Under the pieces are notes generated by a model that made no database searches, was not told the origin of the DNA, and was given only the letters and a program-made list of their open reading frames with translations. A program made the translations under genes and the position numbers. Positions 24,840-33,032 of a DNA stretch of 58,123 nucleotides are shown piece by piece (the stretch's first letter is position 1; the number at the start of each line of letters is the position of its first letter). Source of the DNA: Lyngbya sp. CCAP 1446/10 (lineage in GTDB: Bacteria > Cyanobacteriota > Cyanobacteriia > Cyanobacteriales > Microcoleaceae); contig NZ_JAIGNI010000036.1 in the NCBI RefSeq assembly GCF_026130175.1, positions 1-58,123 of the forward strand, written 5' to 3'.

Positions 24840-25415
24840 ATGTCAGAAGAACCGAAAAATCCTACCGCTGGCGACTCCGAAACTCCCAGTGATGCGATCG
24901 AGAACGCCCCGACAAGTTCCGACGCACCGCAGACAGGCGACTTACCAAGCGCTGACAAACCTGCGGCTGCTGCTAAAAAGCCCGCAGCCAAAGCTGACGG
25001 CGACAAGCCCCCAGCTAAAGCTAAAAAGGAAAAAGCACCTGCTGTTGAAGACAAGCCCTTTGCGGAATTTATTCAACAAGATTATTTGCCCGCCTTGCAA
25101 ACTGCTTTAACTAAACAGGGTGTTAAGGATTTAGAGGTAAATTTTGCTAAGCAAAAACTCCCCGTTGCTGGCATGAGTTCCGCCGGAGATTGCTGGCAGG
25201 TAATTGGTAAATTTCAAGCAGGTCAGCGCCAATTTAACCTGTATTTTCCTCAAGAAAATATTCAAAGTCAAAGAGCGTTTTCCTGCGCTGAAAATAACAC
25301 AAAAACCAGCACTTTAGAGCCTTTTTTGATTGATGAACGCAAGATTACGTTAGACCTCATGGTCTTTGGTGTCGTCCAGCGGCTTAATGCTCAAAAATGG
25401 CTGAATCTTAATTAG
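24840..25415 (+). CDS. DUF2996 domain protein
   Basis: 191 residues, ATG with Shine-Dalgarno (AAAGGAAG). The first 75 residues are disordered and rich in Ala, Pro and Lys (AAAAKKPAAKADGDKPPAKA). The DUF2996 domain follows: KPFAEFIQQDYLPALQTALT, DLEVNFAKQKLPVAG, CWQVIGKFQAGQRQFNLYF and LEPFLIDERKITLDLMVFGV. The family is restricted to oxygenic phototrophs; its role is not known to me. Inverted heptamer arrays lie on both sides of the gene. Confidence 0.78.
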   Translation: MSEEPKNPTAGDSETPSDAIENAPTSSDAPQTGDLPSADKPAAAAKKPAAKADGDKPPAKAKKEKAPAVEDKPFAEFIQQDYLPALQTALTKQGVKDLEVNFAKQKLPVAGMSSAGDCWQVIGKFQAGQRQFNLYFPQENIQSQRAFSCAENNTKTSTLEPFLIDERKITLDLMVFGVVQRLNAQKWLNLN

Positions 25416-25630
25416 TCATTGGTCATTAGTCATTGGTCATTAGTCATCAGTCATTAGTAGCTTGTCTCCCGATACTTGCTAATGACTGTAAGAGGGGTAT
25501 ATTTAGATATAAACTTTACCGATAGCCCACTCTGTAATTTTGTCGCTACTGACTAATGACTACTGACCACTGACTACAGACCAATGACTACTGACTACAG
25601 ACCAATGACTAATGACTGCTGACTAATGAC
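25411..25630. repeat. Inverted pair of TTAGTCA heptamer arrays running into a coding end
   Basis: Left array 25411-25460 and right array 25547-25630 are inverted around an 86-bp core. The right array overlaps the 3' end of the hydrolase gene: its last residues (SLVSSH) and stop codon are written by heptamer units. Confidence 0.8.
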
Positions 25631-26421
25631 AGATTTTCTTCAGATTCAGTCAAAAAATTGTGAGCTTGCACGATCGCATAAAGGTCTACATCTGTCTCTA
25701 ACAAACAAGCATGACCGCTGTTAGCCAGCATCACCATTTCAGCATTCGGAATTACCTTGACTAAAAGCTTCGCTTCTGCTAAAGAAGGCAACAGGCGATC
25801 GGCACCACTAGCAATTACTAACGTCGGCTGTTCGATCGCACGCAACTGATTTTCGTCAACATCAAACGATCGCACTAACGCCAATCTCCACACAGACGTG
25901 TTTTGCGGTACTGCTTGCATCGCCTCTAGCAAAGCGCGCCGATCGTCGCGCGCAATCTTTCCCAACGATGCTAACATCGGCAACAGACCGATTACCGACA
26001 GCGGATAAAGGTTCGCCGGCAGCCACTGAGTCAAGTACGAACCCCACTGCACCCAAGGCTGCTGTCGGAAGGAAGAAGCTGGATTGACTAAAATTAGTCG
26101 ATCGCACAATTGGGGCGCTTCTAAAACAATTTTCATCGCCAAACAGCCCCCAAAGGACTCGCCGCACAGATAAACTGACCGCTGATTGGCTTCCTTTTCT
26201 GCTGCAATTAAGGCAATTGTTTCCGTCACAAGTACCTCCCAACTAGCCATGTCGTCAGCAGGTAAAGTTAAGCAGCGAATGTCAAAATGATTTGCTAATT
26301 TAGCAATTTGCGGCCGCAGCAGTAAACCGCTACCATCCATACCCGGTAAAAATACAAATAAAGGGCGATCGCCTTTCGGCGGTTTGGGGGTTAGAAAACG
26401 AACCTTGTTAGCATTTGGCAT
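25609..26421 (-). CDS. Alpha/beta hydrolase (esterase/lipase type)
   Basis: 270 residues. The fold is shown by FVFLPGMDGSGLLLRPQIAK (oxyanion region), the nucleophile elbow GESFGG (S89), an acid in ASGADRLLPS and the histidine in NSGHACL. The PGMDGSG opening and CLTLPADD recall the hydrolase half of plant phytyl ester synthases and related plastid esterases. It is downstream of a PlsC-type acyltransferase on the same strand, so the two could act together in lipid or phytol remodelling; that is inference. The extreme C-terminus is encoded by a heptamer array. Confidence 0.82.
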   Translation of the reverse strand: MPNANKVRFLTPKPPKGDRPLFVFLPGMDGSGLLLRPQIAKLANHFDIRCLTLPADDMASWEVLVTETIALIAAEKEANQRSVYLCGESFGGCLAMKIVLEAPQLCDRLILVNPASSFRQQPWVQWGSYLTQWLPANLYPLSVIGLLPMLASLGKIARDDRRALLEAMQAVPQNTSVWRLALVRSFDVDENQLRAIEQPTLVIASGADRLLPSLAEAKLLVKVIPNAEMVMLANSGHACLLETDVDLYAIVQAHNFLTESEENLSLVSSH

Positions 26422-26608
26422 GATTAAAATCAGAAATTAAATTGTATGAACTCTATCAGTCGGGGATTGCTGTCAAAAATAGGGGATAATCAGAGAGCAA
26501 GAACAATCAATTAAAACATCAGACGAATCTGGAATCTTAAACCAGGAAGCGACTAAGAATCAGCCGAGGACGGCGACACAAGGAAAATGCAAGCCCAAAT
26601 CAAAAATT

Positions 26609-26682
26609 TCTTCCCTCTTCCTTCTTCCCTCTTCCTTCTTCCTTCTTCCTTCTTCCTTCTTCCTTCTTCCTTCTTCCTTCTT
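26609..26682. repeat. Polypyrimidine heptamer array (TTCTTCC)
   Basis: About ten TTCTTCC/TTCCCTC units in tandem, ending exactly at the acyltransferase stop codon. On the coding (minus) strand it is a purine-only tract of GGAAGAA units, which is Shine-Dalgarno-like or could adopt triplex-type structure. Confidence 0.85.
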
Positions 26683-27407
26683 TACAAACACCCTCGATCG
26701 AGTAATTGTGCAATTTCTCCCTGACAGTGTTCTGTAAGTTCCGCCACAACTACTTTGGCTTGTTTCCCTCGATACTGCTGCTGTCGATCGACTGTAATCC
26801 AGTAAGGGCGGCCGATTAAAACATTAACTCGTTGATAAACTATCACAGGATGCCACCCAGGGCGATCGAACAAAGGTTCCGAAGGATCGAACAAACTCAG
26901 TAATTTCAGCGGTAAACCCGATCGCACCGACTCTTCCTCCATCGAAGCAATCGCCACCGGCAACACCGCCAAATCCCGCACCGGCGCCCGCAAAGCCAAA
27001 TGAGCAAATCCCCGCTGAAACTTCCCCATAGTATTCGGTTGAGTAAAATTCACCATCGGTTCTGCACCCTCTGGAAACACCCCCACCATTTCCCCACTTT
27101 GTAGCAGGGCTGTCGCTTGTGAGAAAAAATGCTGCTGTCGTTGCTCCGGTGCTTCCAACGGGAAAGCCCCAAAAGTCGTGACAACTTCCCGAATCACCGG
27201 AACTTGACCCATGTAGTGATGACAAGCAAACCGGATCGATCGACCCAAAGCCGCCGTCAGCAGCACAGGATCTAAAAAACTGCGATGATTGCTCACTACC
27301 AGTACCGGACTCTCTTGCGGAATCCGCTGCTGGTGGTGTACAAACATCTGTGTTCCCACACCAGCCAGGAAACAGCGCGAAATCAGCAATGTGCGATCGG
27401 AAGACAT
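26682..27407 (-). CDS. 1-acylglycerol-3-phosphate acyltransferase-like (PlsC family)
   Basis: 241 residues. Catalytic motif I NHRSFLD (H41, D46) and motif III FPEGAEPM (112-119) are intact, with FQRGFAHLALRAPVRDLAVL as the region after motif III. The enzyme should transfer acyl chains to a glycerolipid or related acceptor at the membrane. ATG start. It lies 260 bp upstream of the alpha/beta hydrolase gene on the same strand, with the purine/pyrimidine heptamer array directly after its stop. Acceptor specificity cannot be read from sequence. Confidence 0.85.
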   Translation of the reverse strand: MSSDRTLLISRCFLAGVGTQMFVHHQQRIPQESPVLVVSNHRSFLDPVLLTAALGRSIRFACHHYMGQVPVIREVVTTFGAFPLEAPEQRQQHFFSQATALLQSGEMVGVFPEGAEPMVNFTQPNTMGKFQRGFAHLALRAPVRDLAVLPVAIASMEEESVRSGLPLKLLSLFDPSEPLFDRPGWHPVIVYQRVNVLIGRPYWITVDRQQQYRGKQAKVVVAELTEHCQGEIAQLLDRGCL

Positions 27408-27818
27408 GGGCGAAAAGACAGGTGCGACGCTACAAAAATTTATTCCATACCCATGCAGCTTAACATTACTTTACAAAAACGGCGATCGGTCAAAAAGTAG
27501 ACTTTCCCCTTGTACCTTGGTTTCGTAGTCCTCGACGCACGGGTTGCCAGAAACCGGGTTTTTTGCGAAAATACTTCGTATAGCCCGCCAAAACAGTAAA
27601 AAACCCGGTTTCTTTGTCGGAGTGCGTAAGTCTTGTTTGGGCAAAATTTTCCAATCAGAAACAAAAATTCATAAAGTCTTGTTGCAAGTTCTATAAAGAA
27701 TGTTTAAAACAGCGCCAAAAGCAAGTTGCAGCAGCTAAAATTATAGATTCACAGTCAGTATTGACAGGCTGTCAAAGTATTTTTCGACAAGTCGTAATAG
27801 CAATCTCCCGAGGCATCA
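27408..27818. other. Gap between divergent genes with AAACCGGG inverted repeat
   Basis: 411 bp between the acyltransferase start and the plus-strand membrane protein gene. It contains the 27549-27613 inverted repeat. The rest has no recognised gene; a short plus-strand frame (27614 on) lacks similarity or a ribosome site. Confidence 0.55.
27549..27613. repeat. Inverted repeat, AGAAACCGGGTTTTTT family (copy 1)
   Basis: Arms 27549-27564 and 27598-27613 are exact 16-bp reverse complements around a 33-bp loop. A relative lies at 31914-31978. Confidence 0.8.
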
Positions 27819-28133
27819 ATGGATAACATTCAGAACTATCGCCTTAAATGTACCCTCACCTTTGGCGACATTTACGGTCAAATCATTATTTGGCTGATAG
27901 TCATCTTCCTGAGTCTAGCGTCAGCACTCGCCCTCTGGAGCAGCGCCCGCCAAATCTACGCCTTGGCTACCGTCGGCTTGATTTTAGTGCTTTCTCTGCC
28001 CTTTTTGCTGTTTGCTTTCGTTACCACTCTGCTCAATAACATTGAAGTGCTTTCGGTAGACCCCGCCACCGAAGATCAACCTTCTGCAACGGGAAATCAG
28101 TCGAATCAGAGGTCTGTCGAACTCCTCGGCTAG
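27819..28133 (+). CDS. Small two-span membrane protein (hypothetical)
   Basis: 104 residues. A short polar N-terminus (MDNIQNYRLKCTLTFGDIYG) precedes two hydrophobic helices: IIIWLIVIFLSLASALALW and ATVGLILVLSLPFLLFAFVT. A polar tail of about 30 residues follows. No family name is known to me, though the N-terminal pattern looks conserved in cyanobacteria. ATG start. Its own terminator (28182-28217) separates it from sdhA, so a functional link with sdhA is not implied. Confidence 0.65.
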   Translation: MDNIQNYRLKCTLTFGDIYGQIIIWLIVIFLSLASALALWSSARQIYALATVGLILVLSLPFLLFAFVTTLLNNIEVLSVDPATEDQPSATGNQSNQRSVELLG

Positions 28134-28181
28134 TTCAATTTGAAATTTTAGACTTGGATTTTCGATCCCAATCAAAAGTTA

Positions 28182-28217
28182 AAAACTTCCCGATCTTTTG
28201 GTAGGAAGTTTTTTTTT
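28182..28217 (+). terminator. Rho-independent terminator
   Basis: AAAACTTCC / GGAAGTTTT stem, loop about 13 nt, followed by a T run. It lies 48 bp after the membrane protein gene and 44 bp before the sdhA start. Confidence 0.85.
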
Positions 28218-28260
28218 GCGTCACGATAAGTTGAGGAGAACACTCAACATTATTCAAAAA

Positions 28261-29988
28261 ATGCTAGAACACGACGTAATCATTGTAGGCGGCGGTTTAG
28301 CAGGCTGCCGCGCAGCCGTGGAAATTGCCAGAACTGACCCCAGTTTAAAGGTAGCTGTTGTTGCCAAAACTCACCCCATTCGATCGCACTCCGTCGCAGC
28401 CCAAGGCGGCATGGCCTCCAGCCTGCAAAATGTCGATCCCGAAGATAGTTGGAAAGCCCACGCCTTCGACACAGTAAAAGGTTCAGACTATTTAGCCGAC
28501 CAAGACGCGGTAGAAATCCTCACCCGCGAAGCACCCGGTGTCGTCATAGATTTAGAACACATGGGAGTCCTCTTCTCCCGCCTTCCAGACGGCAGAATTG
28601 CCCAGCGCGCTTTCGGCGGACATTCCCACAACCGCACCTGCTACGCCGCCGACAAAACCGGTCACGCTATCCTCCACGAATTAGTCAACAATCTGCGCCG
28701 CTGTGGAGTTCACATTTATCAGGAGTGGTACGTCACGCGCCTGATTTTGGAAGCAGGCCAAGCTAAGGGCGTGGTTATGTTCAACCTAATAGACGGCGAA
28801 ATTGCCGTTGTGCGCGCGAAGGCGGTGATGTTTGCTACGGGGGGTTACGGTCGGGTTTACAACACCACCTCGAACGATTACGCCTCCACTGGTGACGGTT
28901 TGGCGATGGCGGCGATGGCTGGATTGCCCCTAGAAGATATGGAGTTTGTGCAGTTTCACCCGACTGGTTTGTATCCGGTGGGAGTGTTGATTTCCGAGGC
29001 TGTGCGGGGTGAAGGGGCTTATTTGATTAATTCCGAGGGCGATCGATTTATGGCCAATTATGCCCCGTCGCGGATGGAATTAGCGCCTAGGGACATTACA
29101 TCGCGATCGATTTCCCTAGAAATTCGTGCAGGCCGAGGAATTAATCTCGATGGTAGTGCAGGCGGCCCCTTTATTTACCTCGATTTGCGGCACATGGGAC
29201 GCGAAAAAATCATGAGCAAAATACCTTTTGCTTGGGAAGAAGCCCACCGCTTGTTAGGAATTGATTCTGTCAACCAACCGATGCCCGTCCGCCCGACTGC
29301 TCACTATTCAATGGGCGGAATTCCAACTAATATTGATGGGCAAGTTCGCAGCAGTGCTGACAGTTTGGTAGACGGTTTTTTTGCAGCCGGCGAAGCAGCT
29401 TGCGTCTCAGTTCACGGCGCAAACCGTTTGGGCAGCAATTCGCTATTGGAATGCGTAGTTTACGGCAAAGTTACTGGCGCAACTATAGCACAATTTGTCC
29501 AAAATCGCAAGTTGCCCGCAGTAGATGAACAGCGTTATATCCAGGAAGCCCAAGAGCAAATTCAAGCACTTGTAGACCGTCCCGGACAATACCGCATCAA
29601 TCAAGTGCGGCAAAAGTTCCAAGATACGATGACCGAGTATTGCGGAGTATTTCGCAGCGCCGAATTGATGCAGGAAGGTTTGCATAAATTGGAGGAATTG
29701 GAAAAACAATATCAAGAAGTTTACTTGGATGACAAGGGTAAATCTTGGAATACGGAAATTGTAGAAGCTTTGGAATTGCGGAGTTTAATAATTGTCGGAA
29801 AAATGATTTTAACTTCTGCTTTGAACCGGCAGGAAAGTCGGGGTGCTCATTCGCGGGAAGATTTTACTCAGCGGGATGATGAGAAGTTTTTGAAGCATAC
29901 GCTGGCCTATTATTCGCCTGCGGGAATCGATTTGGCTTATATGCCGGTGGCGATTACGATGTTTGAGCCGCAGGAGCGGAAGTATTAA
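28261..29988 (+). CDS. sdhA: Succinate dehydrogenase/fumarate reductase flavoprotein subunit
   Basis: 575 residues from ATG 28261 ([20 protein letters not shown]); an upstream start at 28198 would run through the terminator. The Rossmann GGGLAG is at 10-15, and the covalent FAD histidine fits H43 in [12 protein letters not shown]. Other landmarks are the substrate loop [41 protein letters not shown] and [13 protein letters not shown]. It oxidises succinate to fumarate at the thylakoid or plasma membrane. sdhB is not adjacent, as is usual in cyanobacteria. A GTAGGGTG hairpin starts 3 bp after the stop. Confidence 0.95.
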   Translation: MLEHDVIIVGGGLAGCRAAVEIARTDPSLKVAVVAKTHPIRSHSVAAQGGMASSLQNVDPEDSWKAHAFDTVKGSDYLADQDAVEILTREAPGVVIDLEHMGVLFSRLPDGRIAQRAFGGHSHNRTCYAADKTGHAILHELVNNLRRCGVHIYQEWYVTRLILEAGQAKGVVMFNLIDGEIAVVRAKAVMFATGGYGRVYNTTSNDYASTGDGLAMAAMAGLPLEDMEFVQFHPTGLYPVGVLISEAVRGEGAYLINSEGDRFMANYAPSRMELAPRDITSRSISLEIRAGRGINLDGSAGGPFIYLDLRHMGREKIMSKIPFAWEEAHRLLGIDSVNQPMPVRPTAHYSMGGIPTNIDGQVRSSADSLVDGFFAAGEAACVSVHGANRLGSNSLLECVVYGKVTGATIAQFVQNRKLPAVDEQRYIQEAQEQIQALVDRPGQYRINQVRQKFQDTMTEYCGVFRSAELMQEGLHKLEELEKQYQEVYLDDKGKSWNTEIVEALELRSLIIVGKMILTSALNRQESRGAHSREDFTQRDDEKFLKHTLAYYSPAGIDLAYMPVAITMFEPQERKY

Positions 29989-29991
29989 TTT

Positions 29992-30058
29992 GTAGGGTGT
30001 GTCAGCCCTCAATAAATTTTGTTTTTTACATGATTTTTCAATGGCTGACGCACCCTAC
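29992..30058. repeat. 3'-end hairpin repeat, GTAGGGTG family (copy 3)
   Basis: GTAGGGTGTGTCAGCC pairs with GGCTGACGCACCCTAC (one or two wobble positions), loop about 35 nt. It begins almost at the sdhA stop codon. Confidence 0.75.
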
Positions 30059-30145
30059 TTACTGTTGATTTTATAAGTTATAAGTGCTAACATATCATAA
30101 ATTAGGCTAAAAAAAGTTATCGTAATTCTAAGTAGCTAAAAACAT

Positions 30146-30391
30146 ATGAGTAAAACGACACAGACATCTCAATTCCAGCAAGCTCTTGAAGCTGTAGAAG
30201 TTTTATCACTAGAAGATCAAGCCATGCTTCTCGATATTCTTCAGAATCGTCTGCGACAACAGCGACGAAATGAATTACTCAAAGAAGTGGCAGAAGTTCG
30301 TCAAGAGTATGCTGAAGGCGATGTTAAATTTGGTTTGACAGCCGATTTTATGGTTGATTTGGATGAGAGTGAGGAGAAAGTGCATGGCTGA
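30146..30391 (+). CDS. Antitoxin-like small protein, 81 residues
   Basis: A helical, charged protein: VEVLSLEDQAMLLDILQNRL, RQQRRNELLKEVAEVRQEYA and EGDVKFGLTADFMVDLDESE. This pattern (LSLEDQ..L..IL..RL, then E..A.G.VK.GT) is widespread in cyanobacteria as the presumed antitoxin in front of RelE/ParE-type toxins. Here no such toxin follows. Instead the next gene starts inside this one (8-bp overlap), and a third gene overlaps the second. The ATG is weakly preceded by a ribosome site. The toxin-antitoxin link is inference. Confidence 0.6.
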   Translation: MSKTTQTSQFQQALEAVEVLSLEDQAMLLDILQNRLRQQRRNELLKEVAEVRQEYAEGDVKFGLTADFMVDLDESEEKVHG

Positions 30392-30728
30392 TTTGCCTAA
30401 TCAAACTATTACAATTATCCTAGAATTACAGCGCCGACTTGTGCAGCTAATCAATCAAGCAGGAGCAACAGAACTATCTGTTTTTGAAATATTTGGAGAA
30501 ACCGAGGCAACTGCTTCTGTACTAGAACAACTGACAAACATCAGAGAACGAGCTACCTCTTCCTATTCTCGCCTTTATAACCTGCTGCTGCGAATTTCTG
30601 AATTTCAGCCGATCGCTCCTACTGCTACCATAGAACTACTGACTCAAACGATAGAACAAGCTGAAGCTACAGCCGAGGCCGGAGAAGCTACTGTCCGAGA
30701 AGCTAAAAGTGATTGGAACCTACTATGA
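30384..30728 (+). CDS. Helical protein, 114 residues (hypothetical), middle gene of coupled trio
   Basis: ATG 30384 overlaps the previous stop by 8 bp (ATGGCTGA), so it is probably translated by coupling; the longer frame from 30354 would overlap more and is not needed. The product is all-alpha: MADLPNQTITIILELQRRLV, LSVFEIFGETEATASVLEQL and a repetitive C-terminal helix (LLTQTIEQAEATAEAGEATV). No membrane segment or known domain is seen. It could be a coiled-coil partner of its neighbours. Confidence 0.6.
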   Translation: MADLPNQTITIILELQRRLVQLINQAGATELSVFEIFGETEATASVLEQLTNIRERATSSYSRLYNLLLRISEFQPIAPTATIELLTQTIEQAEATAEAGEATVREAKSDWNLL

Positions 30729-30931
30729 CTCAACAACCGCAACCAGAACCAGAAAAAGTTAAGCAGACAGTTGCTAAAATGCGCGAAGTCTGTCGGCAGT
30801 TTGATAGTCTTAATTTTGCACTTGATGAACTGATTGCCCAGATAGAAGCAGATATTCGGAATAGTCCTCTCACAGCTTATCGTTTAGGGAAAGCCAAGTC
30901 TGTGCCTCAGCCTGCGGAGTCAGAAAGTTAG
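30725..30931 (+). CDS. Helical protein, 68 residues (hypothetical), third gene of coupled trio
   Basis: Starts at ATG 30725, overlapping the previous stop in an ATGA arrangement. It is helical: KVKQTVAKMREVCRQFDSLN, FALDELIAQIEADIRNSPLT. The end (YRLGKAKSVPQPAESES) is polar. No family is recognised. The three overlapping small genes form a tight operon. It converges with a Uma2 gene whose stop is 22 bp away. Confidence 0.55.
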   Translation: MTQQPQPEPEKVKQTVAKMREVCRQFDSLNFALDELIAQIEADIRNSPLTAYRLGKAKSVPQPAESES

Positions 30932-30953
30932 TGGTTTGGAACTGGTATCCCTA

Positions 30954-31838
30954 TCAAGCATCCTCCGCAACTTCCTCCACCGATAAACCTAACGCCTCCG
31001 CCACCTGTTCGGCACTCAAACCCATTCCCAACAACCGGGGAATTGCAGCCCTTCTTGCTTGAAATTCAGCTTGTCGCGCCTGTTCTGCTTGCTGTCTTGC
31101 TTGTTCTGCACACTCGGCTATTTCCCGCTGTTGTTCTCCCCGCAATCTCTCCAATTCTGCCCTTTCATCGCCAATCAATAGCAAATTACCTTCCTCATCC
31201 CACCAGCGCAGCCACAGCATCTCTTGATTTTGATAACTTCCTTGCCAAAGTCCCAATTCTACGCCTAAAAGTACGATCGCAAAATGACCCCGCTCGTTAA
31301 GTTCTAACAGCCGATAATACCCGTCAATTAACCGATAAACTTCTAATCTGCCGCTGTTAATTTCGTAGATGCCATAATAGGGAATTCGCATCACCTGTTC
31401 GTAAACCCAAAACTTTCCCGGTTTCGTTAACAGCCCTTCATCGGTGCGCGATAAAGGAGTGCTATCGCGCTCTTCATCGCCATTCCCGCTCGCAAATTCC
31501 AACGCAATTAACGGTGCTATGTGTTCCCGCCACAGCACGTAGGAACGGCGAATTTGACCGTCTAAATTCGGAGGTACATTCGGAACATAAAACCAGTCAG
31601 GAGCTTCTGCACCTTTCTCCGCCGGCTCGGTTTCTCGCCAGTAAATACCGCAGTCTTGACCGATCGCATATTGTCCGTCAGGATGCCGCTGCTGCAAAAT
31701 CGGGCCGATCGAATCTGTTAAAATTAAGCTTTGCGGGTGCTCCTGAAAATTTTTCACAAAAGTACCATCCGACTCTGGTAATTGAGTGTGGTCGCCAAAA
31801 GCAGGAGGTAGAACAACGCGATCGACGCTTTGGGTCAT
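30954..31838 (-). CDS. Uma2 family protein with C-terminal coiled coil
   Basis: 294 residues, longer than basic Uma2 proteins. The nuclease-like core has APDWFYVPNVPPNL, LIALEFASGNG (E in the DEXK strand) and FWVYEQVMRIPYYGIYEINS. A WLRWWDEEGNLLLIGDERAE segment leads into a Glu/Gln/Ala-rich coiled coil (about 225-270) and a final LLGMGLSAEQVAEALGLSVE tail, which resembles the short helical repeats seen in predicted transposase-like or Rpn proteins. It shares architecture with the Uma2 gene at 52502. Function unknown. Confidence 0.8.
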   Translation of the reverse strand: MTQSVDRVVLPPAFGDHTQLPESDGTFVKNFQEHPQSLILTDSIGPILQQRHPDGQYAIGQDCGIYWRETEPAEKGAEAPDWFYVPNVPPNLDGQIRRSYVLWREHIAPLIALEFASGNGDEERDSTPLSRTDEGLLTKPGKFWVYEQVMRIPYYGIYEINSGRLEVYRLIDGYYRLLELNERGHFAIVLLGVELGLWQGSYQNQEMLWLRWWDEEGNLLLIGDERAELERLRGEQQREIAECAEQARQQAEQARQAEFQARRAAIPRLLGMGLSAEQVAEALGLSVEEVAEDA

Positions 31839-31860
31839 AATTCCCTCCGAGGTCTTACCT

Positions 31861-31891
31861 AATTGGTAATTAGTAATCGGTAATCGGTAAC
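31861..31891. repeat. Heptamer array (GGTAATC/GGTAATT)
   Basis: About four GGTAATY units, period 7 with small variation, just upstream of the Uma2 gene on the minus strand. Confidence 0.65.
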
Positions 31892-31913
31892 AGGAAGCTC
31901 CGCGCGAGGGCTT

Positions 31914-31978
31914 AGAAACCCGGTTTCTTCAAGTATCCTTGCTCAACCAAGATTTATCGTATAAACCGGGTTTCTTTT
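31914..31978. repeat. Inverted repeat, AGAAACCCGGTTTCT family (copy 2)
   Basis: AGAAACCCGGTTTCTT on the left is mirrored by AAACCGGGTTTCTTT on the right around about 36 bp. It is related to the element at 27549-27613. Confidence 0.7.
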
Positions 31979-32099
31979 CGTAAGTCCTGCGTATTTGGGA
32001 AGAAAGCGAGTAGTTTTGAGTTTTAAGTATCAAGTTTTTCACTTAAAAGTCTGGGGCGGGCACTCACAGACACCGCCCCGTATCCGCTCAAAACTTTCC

Positions 32100-33032
32100 T
32101 TAAGGTGTAGGTAGCGCACCTTCAGGACTAGGAGAAGCAGCAGGCTCAGGACTAGGAGCAGCAGCCGGTGCGGGACTCGCAGTAGCCGCAGTCGAAGGCT
32201 TTGGAGCATCGCTAGCTAACTGATTAATTTGGTCTTTATAGTTAGGAGGAGCTAACTCTGTAGCTTTATCAAACAGCGTTTTTGCCTCGTCTTTTTTGCC
32301 CTGTTCCTTCAATACGATCGCATGAGCTAATGTCGGACGAAAATCTTTCGGATTCGCCTTAGCTGATTCGTCGTAAATCGCGATCGCCTCTGGGTAGCGC
32401 TTCTGCACAGCATAAACCTGCCCCAAAATCAACTGCACCGAAGTTGTATCAATACTGCCCGGTTTCACCTGATTCGCACCCGGAGCAGCCTTCAGCGTAT
32501 CTTGCAGTAGTCCGATCGCAGCTTCCGGCCGTTGTTGCACCAGCAGCAAATTCACCAACCCCTGCAAAGCCTTAATTTCCCCAGGCTTAGACGCTAAAAT
32601 TGACCGATAAGCCTGAGCAGCCCCTTCGCGATCTGCCGTGCGTTCCTTAGCCTGAGCCAGCAAAATCCCGTATTCAGAAGTTTCAGGATTCAGTTTAGCC
32701 AACTTTTCCAACGTCGGCACCACATCCTTAATCGCCCCCACTCCTTGTCCGATCAACTCCAGCCGCACCTGCAAAAGCCCCCGCAGAGCAGTTACATTGT
32801 CAGGTTCCCGCTGCAAAACCAATTCGTACCCCCTCACCTGATCTTGCAGCAACTGCGATTGCTTATCGTTAGATGCCGCTGTCTGAGTTGGCGTTGGAGT
32901 CGATCGACTTTGGGCTTGGCTGCTCTTAAGAATACTGTCCAAAATTGGAACCAGAGAAAATCCCACAAAAGCGATGAGCGCAAGCACCACTACCACACTA
33001 ATTAACCCGCGACCCTTGTTTGTTTTTTCCAT
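32100..33032 (-). CDS. Membrane-anchored TPR protein
   Basis: 310 residues. A single N-terminal anchor (LISVVVVLALIAFVGFSLVP, about 10-30) is followed by a Ser/Thr/Pro linker. Tetratricopeptide repeats then run from about 60 to 270 (RGYELVLQREPDNVTALRGL, IYDESAKANPKDFRPTLAHA). The tail is a Pro/Ala/Ser-rich low-complexity region. It probably scaffolds other proteins at the membrane. A shorter paralogue lies at 50470, with the same anchor-linker-TPR order and the shared REPxNxTAL motif. Confidence 0.82.
   Translation of the reverse strand: MEKTNKGRGLISVVVVLALIAFVGFSLVPILDSILKSSQAQSRSTPTPTQTAASNDKQSQLLQDQVRGYELVLQREPDNVTALRGLLQVRLELIGQGVGAIKDVVPTLEKLAKLNPETSEYGILLAQAKERTADREGAAQAYRSILASKPGEIKALQGLVNLLLVQQRPEAAIGLLQDTLKAAPGANQVKPGSIDTTSVQLILGQVYAVQKRYPEAIAIYDESAKANPKDFRPTLAHAIVLKEQGKKDEAKTLFDKATELAPPNYKDQINQLASDAPKPSTAATASPAPAAAPSPEPAASPSPEGALPTP

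Noticed and set aside
24702..25630. Tandem repeats considered as a CRISPR array
   Set aside because: Units are 7 bp in direct tandem without unique spacers, and no cas genes are present.
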